Origin: Spongilla lacustris
Taxonomy: Eukaryota; Porifera; Demospongiae; Spongillida; Spongillidae
DNA length: 64,000 nucleotides
Direction: 5' to 3'
NCBI GenBank assembly: GCA_949361645.1
Contig: OX442430.1
Location: 4,084,749 to 4,148,748, forward strand
The translations under genes and the position numbers were made by a program. The notes beneath the pieces were generated by a model. That model was given only the letters and a program-made list of their open reading frames with translations. It searched no databases and was not told where the DNA came from. The first letter of the stretch is position 1, and each line of letters opens with the position of its first letter. This document shows positions 11,401 through 21,085 of the stretch, in pieces.

Positions 11401-12804
11401 AGCAGGATTCTCAGGCTATGGTGAAAGTGACCTCATAAGGGGGGTAGAATTGCTGACTGGTGTTTGCATACAGAAAAGATCTTGTCTTTCCAACATCATG
11501 GGGCCTCGTAATCAACATAGAAGTGTTCGTAATCCACATGCAGGGCCTGGAAATGGACAGCTTATACGACAAGATATGGTGGCAGCAGCGGTACGACTTG
11601 CTAGCATTCTTATAACAAACCACAGTGTTAACATCACAAACGGTCATTCTGAAATGGAGGAATATAATCTGGCAGCTCATTTTGAGATCTCTGAAAAAAA
11701 TCATAACCATAAACACCAAGGTTGGGCTAGGCGTCCGCAGCGAGGGGCTCAGTATGGTCGATCATACTTGGAACCATACAAGAAGGACATAAAACGGATG
11801 TTTGAGCGAGGAGCTCGTGTTTCCTCAGACAAAATGAGTCCATGTGCTATGTTGGAGGAGCTTCAGTCTCTCTATCCTGGTCGCTACACCTTACCTGGGG
11901 AGAATGAAGTACGTGCAGAAATTACTAAGTTGTTTGGTAGGAAGAAGGCCAGTGATGAGGACAATACAGGTAGTGATCATGATGAGAGTGAAAATGAAGC
12001 TAAAAGAGGAAGAGGAAGCAATCTACCAAAGCAGTATGTTAAATACCTAGAAGAATTGGTAGAGCGCAATCCCACAATCAAGCCTGCTGAAGCCCTGAGA
12101 AATCTCAAGGCTGCACTTTGCCTACCACATCCCTCTGAACACGACAAAGCAATCACAACCAAAGTTAGTAGTCTAAAAAGAAAAATAAAAGTCAGAGAGA
12201 AAGCAAACATTTTGTAATTTTTATTATCGTTATCAATGGTGTGTAGACCGATATGCTATTTTATTGAACTGAATAGTTTGCCTCGCGACATTGTGTACAG
12301 CTAGCCTGGTTCCAGTGACTATAGGGAAGGAGTGCATTCGCAGCCAACACTGGTACAGTGACTAGTGGGCTTTTATTGTATAGTATGGATTGATTTACAT
12401 GAAGTACATGTTGGGCGCTCCTATTCACTAACCAGCCGCGCTAGCGCTATAGTATAGAGTCCACCCCGATACATACAACGGTTTGCTTGTAAAACGATTT
12501 TCTACACAAATGACAATCCTAAAGTCATAGTTTCATTTCAGTTCATATACTATGCACTTCTGGAACATTTTGGACGAGCAAAACATCGGATGCCACTGAT
12601 GTCGACCGGTCACTTGCCAGCTCGTAGATAGCATTGGGCAGACCAATGGTCCTCTCACTGAACGCATCAAATGTTGTCTCAAGAGTTGTAGTAACAGTAT
12701 CCTGTGTCAGAAAAGAAAAATAATAATCAGCGGACCTTTTATTTTTTAAACCTCCCCCAAATTTTGGCCGTTTTCACCCACTTTACTCGTGGACGCGGTG
12801 TTAA
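8431..12804 (+). mobile_element. TTAA-flanked autonomous-looking DNA transposon
   Basis: TTAA at 8431-8434 and 12801-12804 flank imperfect terminal inverted repeats of about 70-80 bp that begin CACCGCGTCC and include TAAAAGGTCCGCT near their inner ends. The unit carries one large gene (8834-12217). It sits in the right arm of an older foldback; the left arm preserves the unoccupied site (CAAATATGGTTAAGATC read on the minus strand, TTAA at 7393-7396), which shows that exactly one TTAA was duplicated. TTAA specificity is known for piggyBac and Kolobok-type elements. The transposase here does not look like standard piggyBac to me, so superfamily is left open. Confidence 0.85.
8834..12217 (+). 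CDS. Transposase-like protein of the TTAA element, 1127 residues, single exon
   Basis: Likely catalyses excision and insertion of the element that encloses it. Order of parts: Cys-rich N-terminus with at least seven Cys between residues 10 and 31 (a possible zinc-binding DNA-recognition module); a basic patch around residues 49-70; a long region of unknown fold; a Cys cluster C431/C434/C440; then a stretch with RNase-H-like character, with candidate acidic residues at D506 (ADWKMKF), D606 (QSDNAGCY) and E638/D641/D647 (TETQDGKGLIDAHF). A strongly acidic linker covers about 793-855, and the C-terminus holds two helical modules that look like related nucleic-acid binding segments. The frame is unbroken and starts about 400 bp inside the left end, so the copy may be young. 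The DDE assignment is inference from motifs; no superfamily is claimed. Confidence 0.75.
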   Translation: MDSAEQPHRCKCKVGSCPLCGSACKRCGCACDGVEPGVALARSSGQRGPKRLSTGSEQRDAAKRARIEIAKATELEERTIGTEPSIKQVESVHDLWQAFGWSQATKKKLPNEDLRKGDVLLKESGGSGWSTMVQSVLAAVVRCAEILYPANSDSLLEEVAARLSQSSSSITTKDENKVTENTIMIMNASQKRSIQARVARAILVKGLPAHRIQSLKRDGVFTLGGSSVDQARKDFKVMEAGMSLCIPPITRCRFDEQILHEAVMFILSKDNVTPISWGTKQIKLSDAETVTLPSLTRRNSARHMYENYMALCSERSTNSAAGDSRLSISRARFYEILRNITAGGEKMLCAVDYVTGVLVNDQVTLLQRIVDDIVDAEKKPVLTNYITIMRLFLKQQYDSHALTQGDEVGTHGIDYGLCKPDLSVPARTGRCNGCNFVNFCISELQESVAAADALEVIKDAAEKLELYRGHRVRVTNQQVHLEKIIKDMEKKCLENKRSSEALVVADWKMKFEAMSSRETSQQHFAKRGIGWHGCLCLYFKYEEHSIDDGGVISTTGSAVRYTVYCDQILEGSNKQDGLAVLSMLEAFLKQLSVELPHIRTVTLQSDNAGCYQAKELLLLIAILNTSSKIRIVRFIHTETQDGKGLIDAHFAKGTAHLMKFMKTSQQNRIRTIATAKGLAAALAWGGGIQNSFVQLITVDREKLQKLSAAVGKVVKEAKGYFARCNDTFYMECEGEWATQKLTGIEELTKAEIVFNIRCFAYSGIGDGVTFRTSLKTGLFRPCSCNASVNDLEADGKDDDDESTDIGGEELSVDANEVADYIFHVEGDDNEVEDQDEGEENDEDEIYSEDEDNEIAPAGFSGYGESDLIRGVELLTGVCIQKRSCLSNIMGPRNQHRSVRNPHAGPGNGQLIRQDMVAAAVRLASILITNHSVNITNGHSEMEEYNLAAHFEISEKNHNHKHQGWARRPQRGAQYGRSYLEPYKKDIKRMFERGARVSSDKMSPCAMLEELQSLYPGRYTLPGENEVRAEITKLFGRKKASDEDNTGSDHDESENEAKRGRGSNLPKQYVKYLEELVERNPTIKPAEALRNLKAALCLPHPSEHDKAITTKVSSLKRKIKVREKANIL

Positions 12805-13051
12805 GATCTATTGCCTACAGGAGGAGGAATTATGCTTACAATTTCTTTTGTACTGGGGTCACAACAAGTTTTAATAACGAAAGTAAATAGTCACGTGATG
12901 CTTTTTAACTTTCAGTATATATTGAAAAATAGTTATACACTATACCTGCGTTGTCAGATTTCCATTTGAGCTCATTGTTATTGAAATATATTCAAGTGAA
13001 CAAAATAAGAGTACAAAAAATTATAGGAGCAAGTGTGATGGTTTCCACTGA

Positions 13052-13541
13052 AGTTTGACTTGAGGATTAAAATTGACTTTTTTTAAATGAAACGTTTCTG
13101 GGGTTTCCATATAATTTTTTATAATTTTTTGGCAGCTTGCTATCAGCATTAAACAATCCATAAAATGTTAAAAAGCTTAACATTGAAAGCCATTTTTCAC
13201 CCGTTTTTAGGATTTCTCCGTATACATTGTATAATAGTAAACATGTAGTAAGGAATCATAGTATTTGCGTTTGTAAGCACTATACGTAACTTTTAAAAGC
13301 ATTTCTACATGTAGAATACTTGATAAAATAAGTACAGACGCAAATATCATGATTATATGCTACACGTTCATTTACGATATACGAAGAAGTCCTAAAAACG
13401 GGTGAAAATGGCTTTCAATGTTAAGCTTTTTTAACATTTCATGGATTGTTTAATACCGATAGCAAGCTGCCAAAAAAATATTATGGATACCCCAGAGACC
13501 TCTCATTTAGAAACAGTCAATTTAAATCCTTAAGTCAAACT
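13052..13541. mobile_element. Hairpin insertion in the right arm of the long foldback
   Basis: Arms starting AGTTTGACTTGAGGATT (13052) and ending in its near-complement (13541) pair over about 200 bp around a short centre near 13300. Its edges coincide with a break in the 6977-13684 foldback, so it is a separate, later insertion. No coding capacity. Confidence 0.6.
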
Positions 13542-13889
13542 AATTTGTCCAAATTCATACGAAGACCCCGCCTCCCTCTGAAAAGCGATACTTTCCTACC
13601 GATCTCCACAGCGAGTGCATACAAAAAAAATTGGTAGCTTAACTGCAAGAAATAGAAGAGTTATAGCCTTGAACATCCAACCTGACAAGCAGTTGATTAC
13701 TATGGTGCATTGTTTTGTTTACAAGTTATAAAAGAATTAAAGTGAATGTACTCTATTCAGAAGTAGATGCTGAATCTAAAAATGTAATTGGCATGATACA
13801 ATTGTATACCATTCATGAGATATTATCAAAAATGTACATTATTGCCTCTTTCGGTGAACACCACTGTAGAGCTAAAATTAATGCAAACA

Positions 13890-14336
13890 TTAATGTCTAT
13901 TGTCCTGAATGGTACAATTGGACACCCGGATGGAAGCAAAAAAAGTTTTTGCCATTCAGTCACGGAAGGGACCTGGCTGCATTTAACGGTACTGGCTTAC
14001 AGAACAAGTCTTTTCAGGATTGGGCCGAGATAAATAAGGCTTAAATCCTTTTGGTAATCGTAAAATGACTCGTGCTAGCGGACCTATCCATTACGCTCCA
14101 ACCAATCCGCACAGAGCGTAATGGATAGGTCCACTAACACGGCTTGTTCTACATGTACCAAAAGGATTTAAGCCTTGCCTATCTCGGCCCAGTCCTGAAA
14201 AGACTTGTACTATAAGCCAGTACCATTAAATGTCACTAGGTCCCTTCCGAGACCGAACGGCAATAACTTTTTTTTGCTGTCCACCCGGGTATACAATTGT
14301 ACCCCCTGGGTGGACATTCAGGACAATAGACATTAA
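13890..14336. mobile_element. TTAA-flanked foldback of about 440 bp
   Basis: The plus strand from 13890 (TTAATGTCTATTGTCC) and the minus strand from 14336 read almost the same sequence, meeting near 14105. TTAA borders both ends. A third arm copy is at 6780-6965. No gene; the 109-codon open frame across the left arm is incidental. Confidence 0.6.
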
Positions 14337-15708
14337 AGATGGCAATCACTCGTAAAACTCGATGTGGTGCTTAGAACTTATCTATTTATTTTTTAAAACA
14401 ATATTAATCGCCCCTTCAGTCCTGTGAAAAAAAATCTGTTTATTAATTCGCAATGTATCTCAATTTTGAAATCTGTGCTATTACGATGATGTGTATTTAA
14501 CCCTTTCATTACCAACAAGTTATTGATATATATTGATTCTACATAGATTAAGCTTCAATTTGATGCCGAACAAGTCACCACCAGACATACAATAGAAAAG
14601 TTATGAGTCTGTCAAGTTGCAAATCATCTGAAAAAATTAATTATGAGTAATTGCATCAAGATTGGAAGATATGAAGCACAAAATGGACAAATTTATAATG
14701 GATGACCCTATTAGTAAGGTGTAAAATACATCAAAAGAACGCCAACTGTCGCTTACATGTATATGTTTGCAGAAATCCCTACACTAATAGTTACAACCAA
14801 TCGTGTGATATATGCATTTAAAAGTAGCACAGTTCACATTTTCTTAACGGATATCGAAAACTAAATTAGTCTCACCTTTTCTTTTTCTTTTTCTTTTTAC
14901 TCTTATTGCTATTGGACTTGATTCTTCTTGTGCAATTGTAGCACCTCCTGACGGTTCTGGGGCAGTTGTTGCATCTGATGTACATGTAGCTGTTTAGTAG
15001 GCACAGTCAGTCCATACATGTAGCATTGTACCCTTGTCTGTACACAACTACGTAACCACTAATCATTGATTATAATAGTTGTGTAGAGCTGGAGAGATAT
15101 CAGGTCCCCATGCCCTAAAAGGCACCCTGGGGCCTGTGGTACACAAATGCAATGCTACACTGCTGGATCTACCCACAATATTATTATGAATGCTGATCGA
15201 CCAAACTGTGGACGGAATTCACATGTAGCCAGAGAAGATCAAATCTGTTCTTATTGGGTATAAATCTCAACCTATAAAAATGATTTGGACCAAACATACC
15301 ACATGTAGAGTTATCAGTATACGCCATATAACATATGTACCTGGCATGACAATGGATTCAGCTGTCATATGTTTAAAACCTTGAGCTGCCATTGCTGCCT
15401 CTGGTTAGCAGTTGATCCATAAGTGGCAGTTGACACAAGGTTTTTAATAACAGTAGGTGTGTGGTGATGATGGGTAGAGATGGGGGTGTACCCATGTACA
15501 ACACAACTACCCCATAATGGTTAAACCCACTCGGATTGATGCGCTCGTACATGATAGTTGGCCAAAAAATTTTTTGTTTCACCACCTACTTCATAATTGT
15601 TTAGTTTAGTAGTCTTACATCTTGAAAAAATTTGTTCCTATTTTAAAGAACTTTGCAATGCATGCTTGAAAAATAAAATGGTCACATACATGTAACTTCT
15701 AAGGCTAG
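14337..15708. other. Gene-free stretch
   Basis: AT-rich sequence without a supported gene. It contains a CTTTTT-rich run near 14876-14900 and, around 15549-15700, a second copy of the dispersed repeat seen near 1228 (core CATGATAGTTGGCCAAA). Confidence 0.5.
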
Positions 15709-16661
15709 TTAACACCACGTCCGTGAAATTCTAATGTTTTTTGGTCAAACTCAACTTTCTAAAGATTAGTCAGAACGCCCCAATTGTCTGGAAAAGCATA
15801 TTTTTTATACAGTTCAACTATCGCCAATACATTTGGCGTTGTTGTCTGCCTTATATCTATCATGGACACTTCCCTGTATGTGTTCAAAGTGACGCGGTTG
15901 TATGTTTTTCGGTTACGAAGCATTGCTGGGGATACTTTTTTCCTAGACAATTAAGAGCCGCTTTAGATACGATTTTAAATGTCATTTGGTATGAATAGGA
16001 GGCCACAATGGATACCGTGTTGGCAGTTAGCTTAGTTCTTGTACAAAACTACAGTTATTCACCTCTTTCAAGGACTTACATAGATCAGTGTAGTTGATTT
16101 ATATCTGGGTACGAGATAATCAAATAACCGGACGGGAACGAACAACGTGAAAAAAGAGGGCGGTGTACTAGTCGCACATGGTGCATATTTATAGTAACTT
16201 ATCGTAGTGATGTATTGTAACGCAGACTCGCGTGACGTCAATCAACATGTAAAATTACATTACGTATGGCCAAAATTAGGCATTTAGGTCCGGAGACGAG
16301 ATCCAAAAGAGTTTTATTGCTTGTTTCTACACTAACACGATAGGTTATTGCCAGAATTTGTTCAAACGCTACCTATCCGATCCAGTTGAGCATGTCTATG
16401 TTGTTTTTAAATTCCAAAACCTTGTCAGAAAAAAGTGTCCCTTTTCCGGTAACAGTCTTACCCTCTCAACTCTAAACAAACGCAGGTCCTCGGCGGAAGT
16501 GGTTACAGGGCTGACAGTAGCTCCAAAAATCGTGTAGGGAGTTGGACTACTAGGTACACCGCTATTTGTGGCTATTGGAACCCTTCCGACTAATTTTCCA
16601 AAAAGTGAGTTTGACAAAATAGGCCAAAAAAAACATTCGAATTTCACGGACGCGGTGTTAA
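15709..16661. mobile_element. Short TTAA element related to the 8431 transposon at its tips
   Basis: TTAA at 15709-15712 and 16658-16661 flank ends reading CACCACGTCCGTGAAATTC and, inverted, CACCGCGTCCGTGAAATTC. The first ten bases match the tips of the 8431-12804 transposon (CACCGCGTCC). The body of 945 bp has no transposase. It is homologous, in the same orientation, to 17132-18039 (for example GTTGTTGTCTGCCTTATAT in both). Probably mobilised in trans. Confidence 0.75.
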
Positions 16662-17131
16662 TTATTTATGACCCCTCTCCAAAACACATTGAATGGATCC
16701 CAATGAAAACTAAAGAACCTATGTACACAACTTTTCAGTCTAACACATCTAGCATCGGACTAACCGTAGTGGCATTATTCACAAGAAGTGCCATTTCAGG
16801 CCTAATATTGTATGTTGTTCCCATGCGCTTCTGATACCTTGCAGGAATTGCAGGTTAAATTGTACGATGGGCATACTATCGATTTACAAGCTAATTCTAC
16901 AAAACATGTTGTTAAAGATCAGTGGCTTGGTAATGTCGCCATTTTGAATAATCACTATGAATATAATTCAACACATTGCATCAATCCAATTATTCGTAGG
17001 CTGAGGACATTGCTTGTGTTGATGGAAAGTTCTTTTCAGAAGAAACAGATGAAGCTGAAACTACTAGTGTATCTTCAAGAATGCTGCTTTATCAGCATGG
17101 ATAGCAAGGGGGGAAGGGAAAAAAATGTTTC
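16662..17131. other. Spacer between two related TTAA elements
   Basis: About 470 bp unique-looking AT-rich DNA. A 107-codon open frame at 16812-17135 runs through it, but composition and lack of motifs do not support a gene. Confidence 0.4.
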
Positions 17132-18039
17132 TTAACACCGGTTCCGTGAGAATTTGATACTTTTTCTGTCGAACCGACTTTCTAAAAATTAGTTGGAACG
17201 CCACCAATTGTCTGGAAAAGTATATGTATGGATAGTTTAACTATAGCCTAGACATTTGTCGTTGTTGTCTGCCTTATATCTATCGTGGACACTTTCCTGT
17301 ATACTTTCAAAGTGACGCGGTTTTAGATTTTTCGGTCACGAAACGTTGCGAAGGACACTTTTTTCCTAGGCAATCACGAGCCACTATTGATACAAATTTA
17401 AGTGTCATTTGGAATGATTAGAAGGCTAAAATGGATTCCGTGTTGGCAGGTAGCTTAGTTGTTGTACAAAACGCACGTACAGTTGTTTACCTCGTTCGAG
17501 GACTTGCGTACATAATTATAGACGATTTTTGTCTGGGTACGAGATGATTAATAACCGGATGGGAACGAACAACGGGAGGAATATTAGGCTCACGTGCTGT
17601 ATATTTATAGCAACATATTGCATAAATAGCAACTATATAATGACGTAAGTGTGTAACTGAAACCTGCGTGACGTCAAATAATGCTTACGTGTAGCCAGTA
17701 TTAGACGTTTGGGCCTGTGCACGACCAATAGTGTCTGTTTCGACGCTAGCCTGATAGATGACTGCCAGAATTTTTTCAGGCGCTAGCTATTCGATCCAGA
17801 TGAACATTACTATACTGTTTTTAAACTCAGAAACCTAGTCAGAAAAGTGTCCCGTTTCAGGTAACGGTCGACTCTAAAGAAACGTAGGTCCTCAGCGGAA
17901 GTAGTTGCAAGGCTGGCAGTAGCTCCAAACATTGTCTAAGGAGTTGAACTAGTATTTGTAGCAATTGGTACCACTCCGGCTAATTTTTCAAAACGCGAGT
18001 TCGACAAAAAGTAGCAAATTCTCACGGAACCGGTGTTAA
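17132..18039. mobile_element. Second short TTAA element of the same family
   Basis: TTAA at 17132-17135 and 18036-18039 flank perfect inverted termini starting CACCGGTTCCGTGAGAATTTG. The 900-bp body aligns with 15713-16657 but is clearly diverged (several indels), so these are separate insertions and not a recent duplication. No coding capacity. Confidence 0.75.
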
Positions 18040-18189
18040 ACACCCATCCTCAGATTTCTTAAAAGGGCACCCACCACCCTATGCCCCTTTCTCACCCATG
18101 CATAACCACAATTAGCACTGAAGAAACCACGTTACAATGAATACATAATGCCTTATCACAACATTCGCCTGCTTTAAAAGAGAGGGGAG

Positions 18190-18440
18190 ATATAAATACA
18201 TTCTCTCTGAGAAAGTTAGTGGTATATAGGATTTGAAGGTAATGGTGGTGTAAAAAAGGAGGGAACAAGGGATCAACAGTGGTACAAATTTTTGAATAGT
18301 CCTATATTTAGCACTTTTGAAGTACGTACATTTTACATTGCTAAATATAGGACGATTCAAAAAATTTGTACCATCGTTGATCCCTTGTTACCTTCCTTTT
18401 TACACCACCATTGCCTTCAAATCCTATATACCACTAACTA
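18190..18440. repeat. Hairpin repeat, copy A
   Basis: A self-complementary unit: outer stem containing AAAGTTAGTGGTATATAGG, a middle stem specific to this copy (around GATCAACAGTGGTAC), then CCTATATTTAGCA and a loop of about 25 nt. Copies B (21882) and C (27502) have the same outer stem and the TGCTAAATATAGGA inner motif but different middle stems. Confidence 0.7.
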
Positions 18441-19350
18441 ATTCGCTACAATACCAATACTACATGTACATGTACAATGCTCAAGTATTACCTGCCCTAT
18501 ATAACAGCTCACAATGCAAATTATAACCAACTTACAGCTCATTCTTCATATGTTGAAGAGAATCACTTTGACTACAAGGGGAAAAAATCATTTGTTTTTT
18601 ATACTTGGTTAACAATGCTAATTTAAAAAATCAAGTATATGTAACTGTACCCAAAAGTGCTAACTAAATCTCTGGTCAAACTTTTCATTAAAGTATCACA
18701 TTTTAATGTACGAACGCGCAGTGGGAACTTTGCAGAACCTAGGTTTCCGCCTGGGAACCACTTTTCGTGCAGTACTACAGTGCCGTCCACCCACAAGTTC
18801 ACACTTGCACACGAGTCGCTCGCGTGTCATGTTCGAGTGCGTGTACATTGCGAGTGCCACTCGCTCACTCGACAAAACTATTTACGGCATTGCCGGAAGT
18901 TGATTGCAAGTTACTTGGGCGTGGTTGGTATGTGTATGCCTAGTTGGGCATAGCCCGACCATCGCGTATTGGGATACCAAGCATTCGATAGCCTCCGTCT
19001 AAACGCGAAGATCGGGCTAAGCCTCACTAGTCTATAGCAACGTTTGTTGATCGGTAGCACTATCAGTCTGGGGACAATCGCGCATCCTGACACTCCAGAC
19101 AATCGAGCATCCTGTTCTTCGAAGGGAAGGTGTTACTGTTATTACAATCGCGGTAAATAGCGTATTTAACAATAGCACTTCAATAACAGTGCCCATAATG
19201 GTGCTGGCTTAAATGAGATTGATGCGACTGCTTGGATGCGCAATTGTCCTCAGATTGATAGTGCAACCGATCAGTACTATATACTAGACTATAATGAAAA
19301 ACGATTACACATGCAACCGTAACATTCCTAAGGAGGAATATTTGTACTGG
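18441..19350. other. Gene-free stretch with decayed sequence
   Basis: No supported gene. Around 18931-18962 lies GTTGGGCATAGCCCGACC, a short self-complementary motif that recurs near 21850 and 33623, so it is a dispersed repeat. Confidence 0.4.
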
Positions 19351-19461
19351 AGATCTCTCACTGACTACAACCATCTCTTCCACCAATCTCTCATTTATGT
19401 CTCTTACGCGGTACCCAGCTTTGCATAACAACACTACTCGCCGTCTTGTTTCCGCATCCAA
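19351..19461 (-). pseudogene. Fragment of a transposase-type helix-turn-helix domain
   Basis: The minus strand encodes about 37 residues beginning LDAETRRRVVLL and including AGYRVRDINERL, which resembles the N-terminal helix-turn-helix of Tc1/mariner-type transposases. Resemblance stops after VVVSERS; no downstream catalytic domain is found. Read as a relic. Identification rests on the short helix-turn-helix pattern only. Confidence 0.4.
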
Positions 19462-19608
19462 ACGCGGTATTATTACTATCGAAATAGCTTTATATCATAT
19501 AACGTGCATGGACATACGCGTATGTACCTGCTGTCCGTTGCACATTCGCATAGAAGATATATTATTAAAGCTACAAGTACCCATGGGTGTGGTCTATGAG
19601 TAAGATGT

Positions 19609-20412
19609 TGTGGGGTTAATGTACTCTGCTGCTAAGAGGGCTCATGGGTGGGGCCAGTGAGTGTGAAGGTGTGGAGTGTAGCAGGTTAGATGTATGCAGC
19701 TGTTAAGTTCTTGTTTAACAAGATGTCTTCATGTATGGCACATGAGTTGTGTTGATGTCCATATATGGAAGGGCAGTGTTCGAAATACCAGGTGCACACC
19801 TGCACTAGTGCAGGTACATTTCCCAAAGTGCAGGTTCATTTTGTCCTGTACCTGCACTGCGTGCAGGTGGCTTGCCCAACGATAAAATGATTGATGCAGC
19901 TATATTGTTTACTAGCCACGCTTGTACTAGTGTTAAATCTAGCACTAGCAATTGCAAACGCATAACGCACTAATTAGTTAATAATATTAATGGTTATTCC
20001 GTACGACAAAGTACAAATTTTATTACCCCACAGCAGCATTCAGTTGCTAGTTTTGCATTGATGCTTTAGGCTAGATCAAGCTCCCACCATACTGCTGTCA
20101 CCGAGCAGGATGCGTATATCGCGAGACACTTCGTTTCATTATGAATGTCATTAATACGAAGCAGGGATCAAATCGTTAATTTTGTTGCCATTATTGAAAT
20201 GGAAGTCAAAATTTCATACCTGGTTGTGCTGGATTGAAAATAGATGAAGCATTTAGTAAATGTTGTGTGGTGCCTAGGGTGCATGTACAGTTAGGGTGCA
20301 GGTAGGCCCAATATGTCACCTTTACCGTGTGCAGGTGACTTAAAAAAAGTATTTCGACCCCTGGAAGGGCATATTTGTCCTCATTTATGGCCACTCCCCT
20401 CATCCGCTCAGT
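19609..20412. repeat. First copy of a duplicated segment, split by a hAT-like insertion
   Basis: 19609-19775 and 20364-20412 together match the uninterrupted copy at 20800-21006 (shared TGCTGCTAAGAGGGCTCATG and GTCCTCATTTATGGCCACTC). The break coincides with the insertion described at 19774-20363. Confidence 0.7.
19774..20363. mobile_element. hAT-like non-autonomous element with visible empty site
   Basis: The ends read CAGTGTTCGAAATAC (left) and, inverted, CAGGGGTCGAAATAC (right). GGAAGGGCA occurs on both sides (19767-19775, 20363-20371) but only once in the undisturbed duplicate near 20967. CAG-type tips with an 8-bp-class duplication fit hAT elements. The body is rich in GTGCAGGT motifs near both ends and has no transposase. 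Confidence 0.65.
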
Positions 20413-20755
20413 ACAAACACCCCCTCCTCCCCTTTGATAGGCACATGAGTACACACAACCCCTCCTCCCCTTTGATAGGCACATCAGTACTAACACCCCC
20501 TCCTCCCCTTTGATAGGCACAAGAGTACACACAACCCCCTCCTCCTCTTTGATAGGCACAAGAGTACACACAACCCCCTCCTCCCCTTTGACAGGCACAT
20601 CAGTACTAACACCCCTCCTCCCCTTTGATAGGCACAAGAGTACACACAACCCCCTCCTCCTCTTTGATAGGCACAAGAGTACACACAACCCCCTCCTCCC
20701 CTTTGACAGGCACATCAGTACGAACAACCCACTCCTCCCCTTTGATAGGCACATG
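20413..20755. repeat. Minisatellite, about 38-39-bp unit, roughly nine copies
   Basis: Unit core CCCCTTTGATAGGCACA followed by AGAGTACACACAA or ATCAGTACTAACA; the two endings alternate irregularly. Long open frames on both strands here (up to 182 codons) are by-products of the repeat. Confidence 0.85.
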
Positions 20756-20799
20756 TGTGCCGCTAAGAGGGCTCATGGTGTGGTCAGTTCATGAGAAAT

Positions 20800-21006
20800 T
20801 GTGGGGTTAATGTACTCTGCTGCTAAGAGGGCTCATGGGTGGGTCCAGTGAGTGTGAAGGTGTGGAGTGTAGCAGGTTAGATGTATGCAGCTGGTATGTT
20901 CTTGTTAACAAGAATGAAGATGTCTTCATGTATAGCACATGAGTTGTATTGATGTCCATATATGGAAGGGCATATTTGTCCTCATTTATGGCCACTCCCC
21001 TCATCC
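20800..21006. repeat. Second, uninterrupted copy of the duplicated segment
   Basis: Matches 19609-19775 joined to 20364-20412 and so shows the pre-insertion state of the hAT-like element. Confidence 0.7.
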
Positions 21007-21085
21007 ACTAAAAATCTAAACTCCACATGAAAGGTTTAATTTACCCTCCCCCAACAGCTTCCTTTTCGAATTTGATTTTATTACT

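Larger units (their letters stand above)
6977..13684. mobile_element. Long foldback repeat, interrupted by two later insertions
   Basis: The left arm (about 6977-7766) is the reverse complement of a right arm now split into 8062-8434, 12801-13051 and 13542-13684. The ends share AGGTTGGAAGTTCAAGG (left) and its near-complement GAACATCCAACCTGAC (right). The breaks in the right arm are exactly the positions of the transposon at 8431-12804 and the hairpin at 13052-13541; with those removed, the arms align throughout. Spacer about 7767-8061. No coding sequence of its own. It belongs to an older layer than the insertions. Confidence 0.75.

Noticed and set aside
18931..18962. tRNA or short structured RNA (GTTGGGCATAGCCCGACC)
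   Set aside because: A short palindrome repeated elsewhere in the window; no cloverleaf or promoter boxes can be built around it.
20206..20794. 182-codon minus frame with CLSKGRRG repeats
   Set aside because: Arises from the 38-39-bp minisatellite; no start context or homology.
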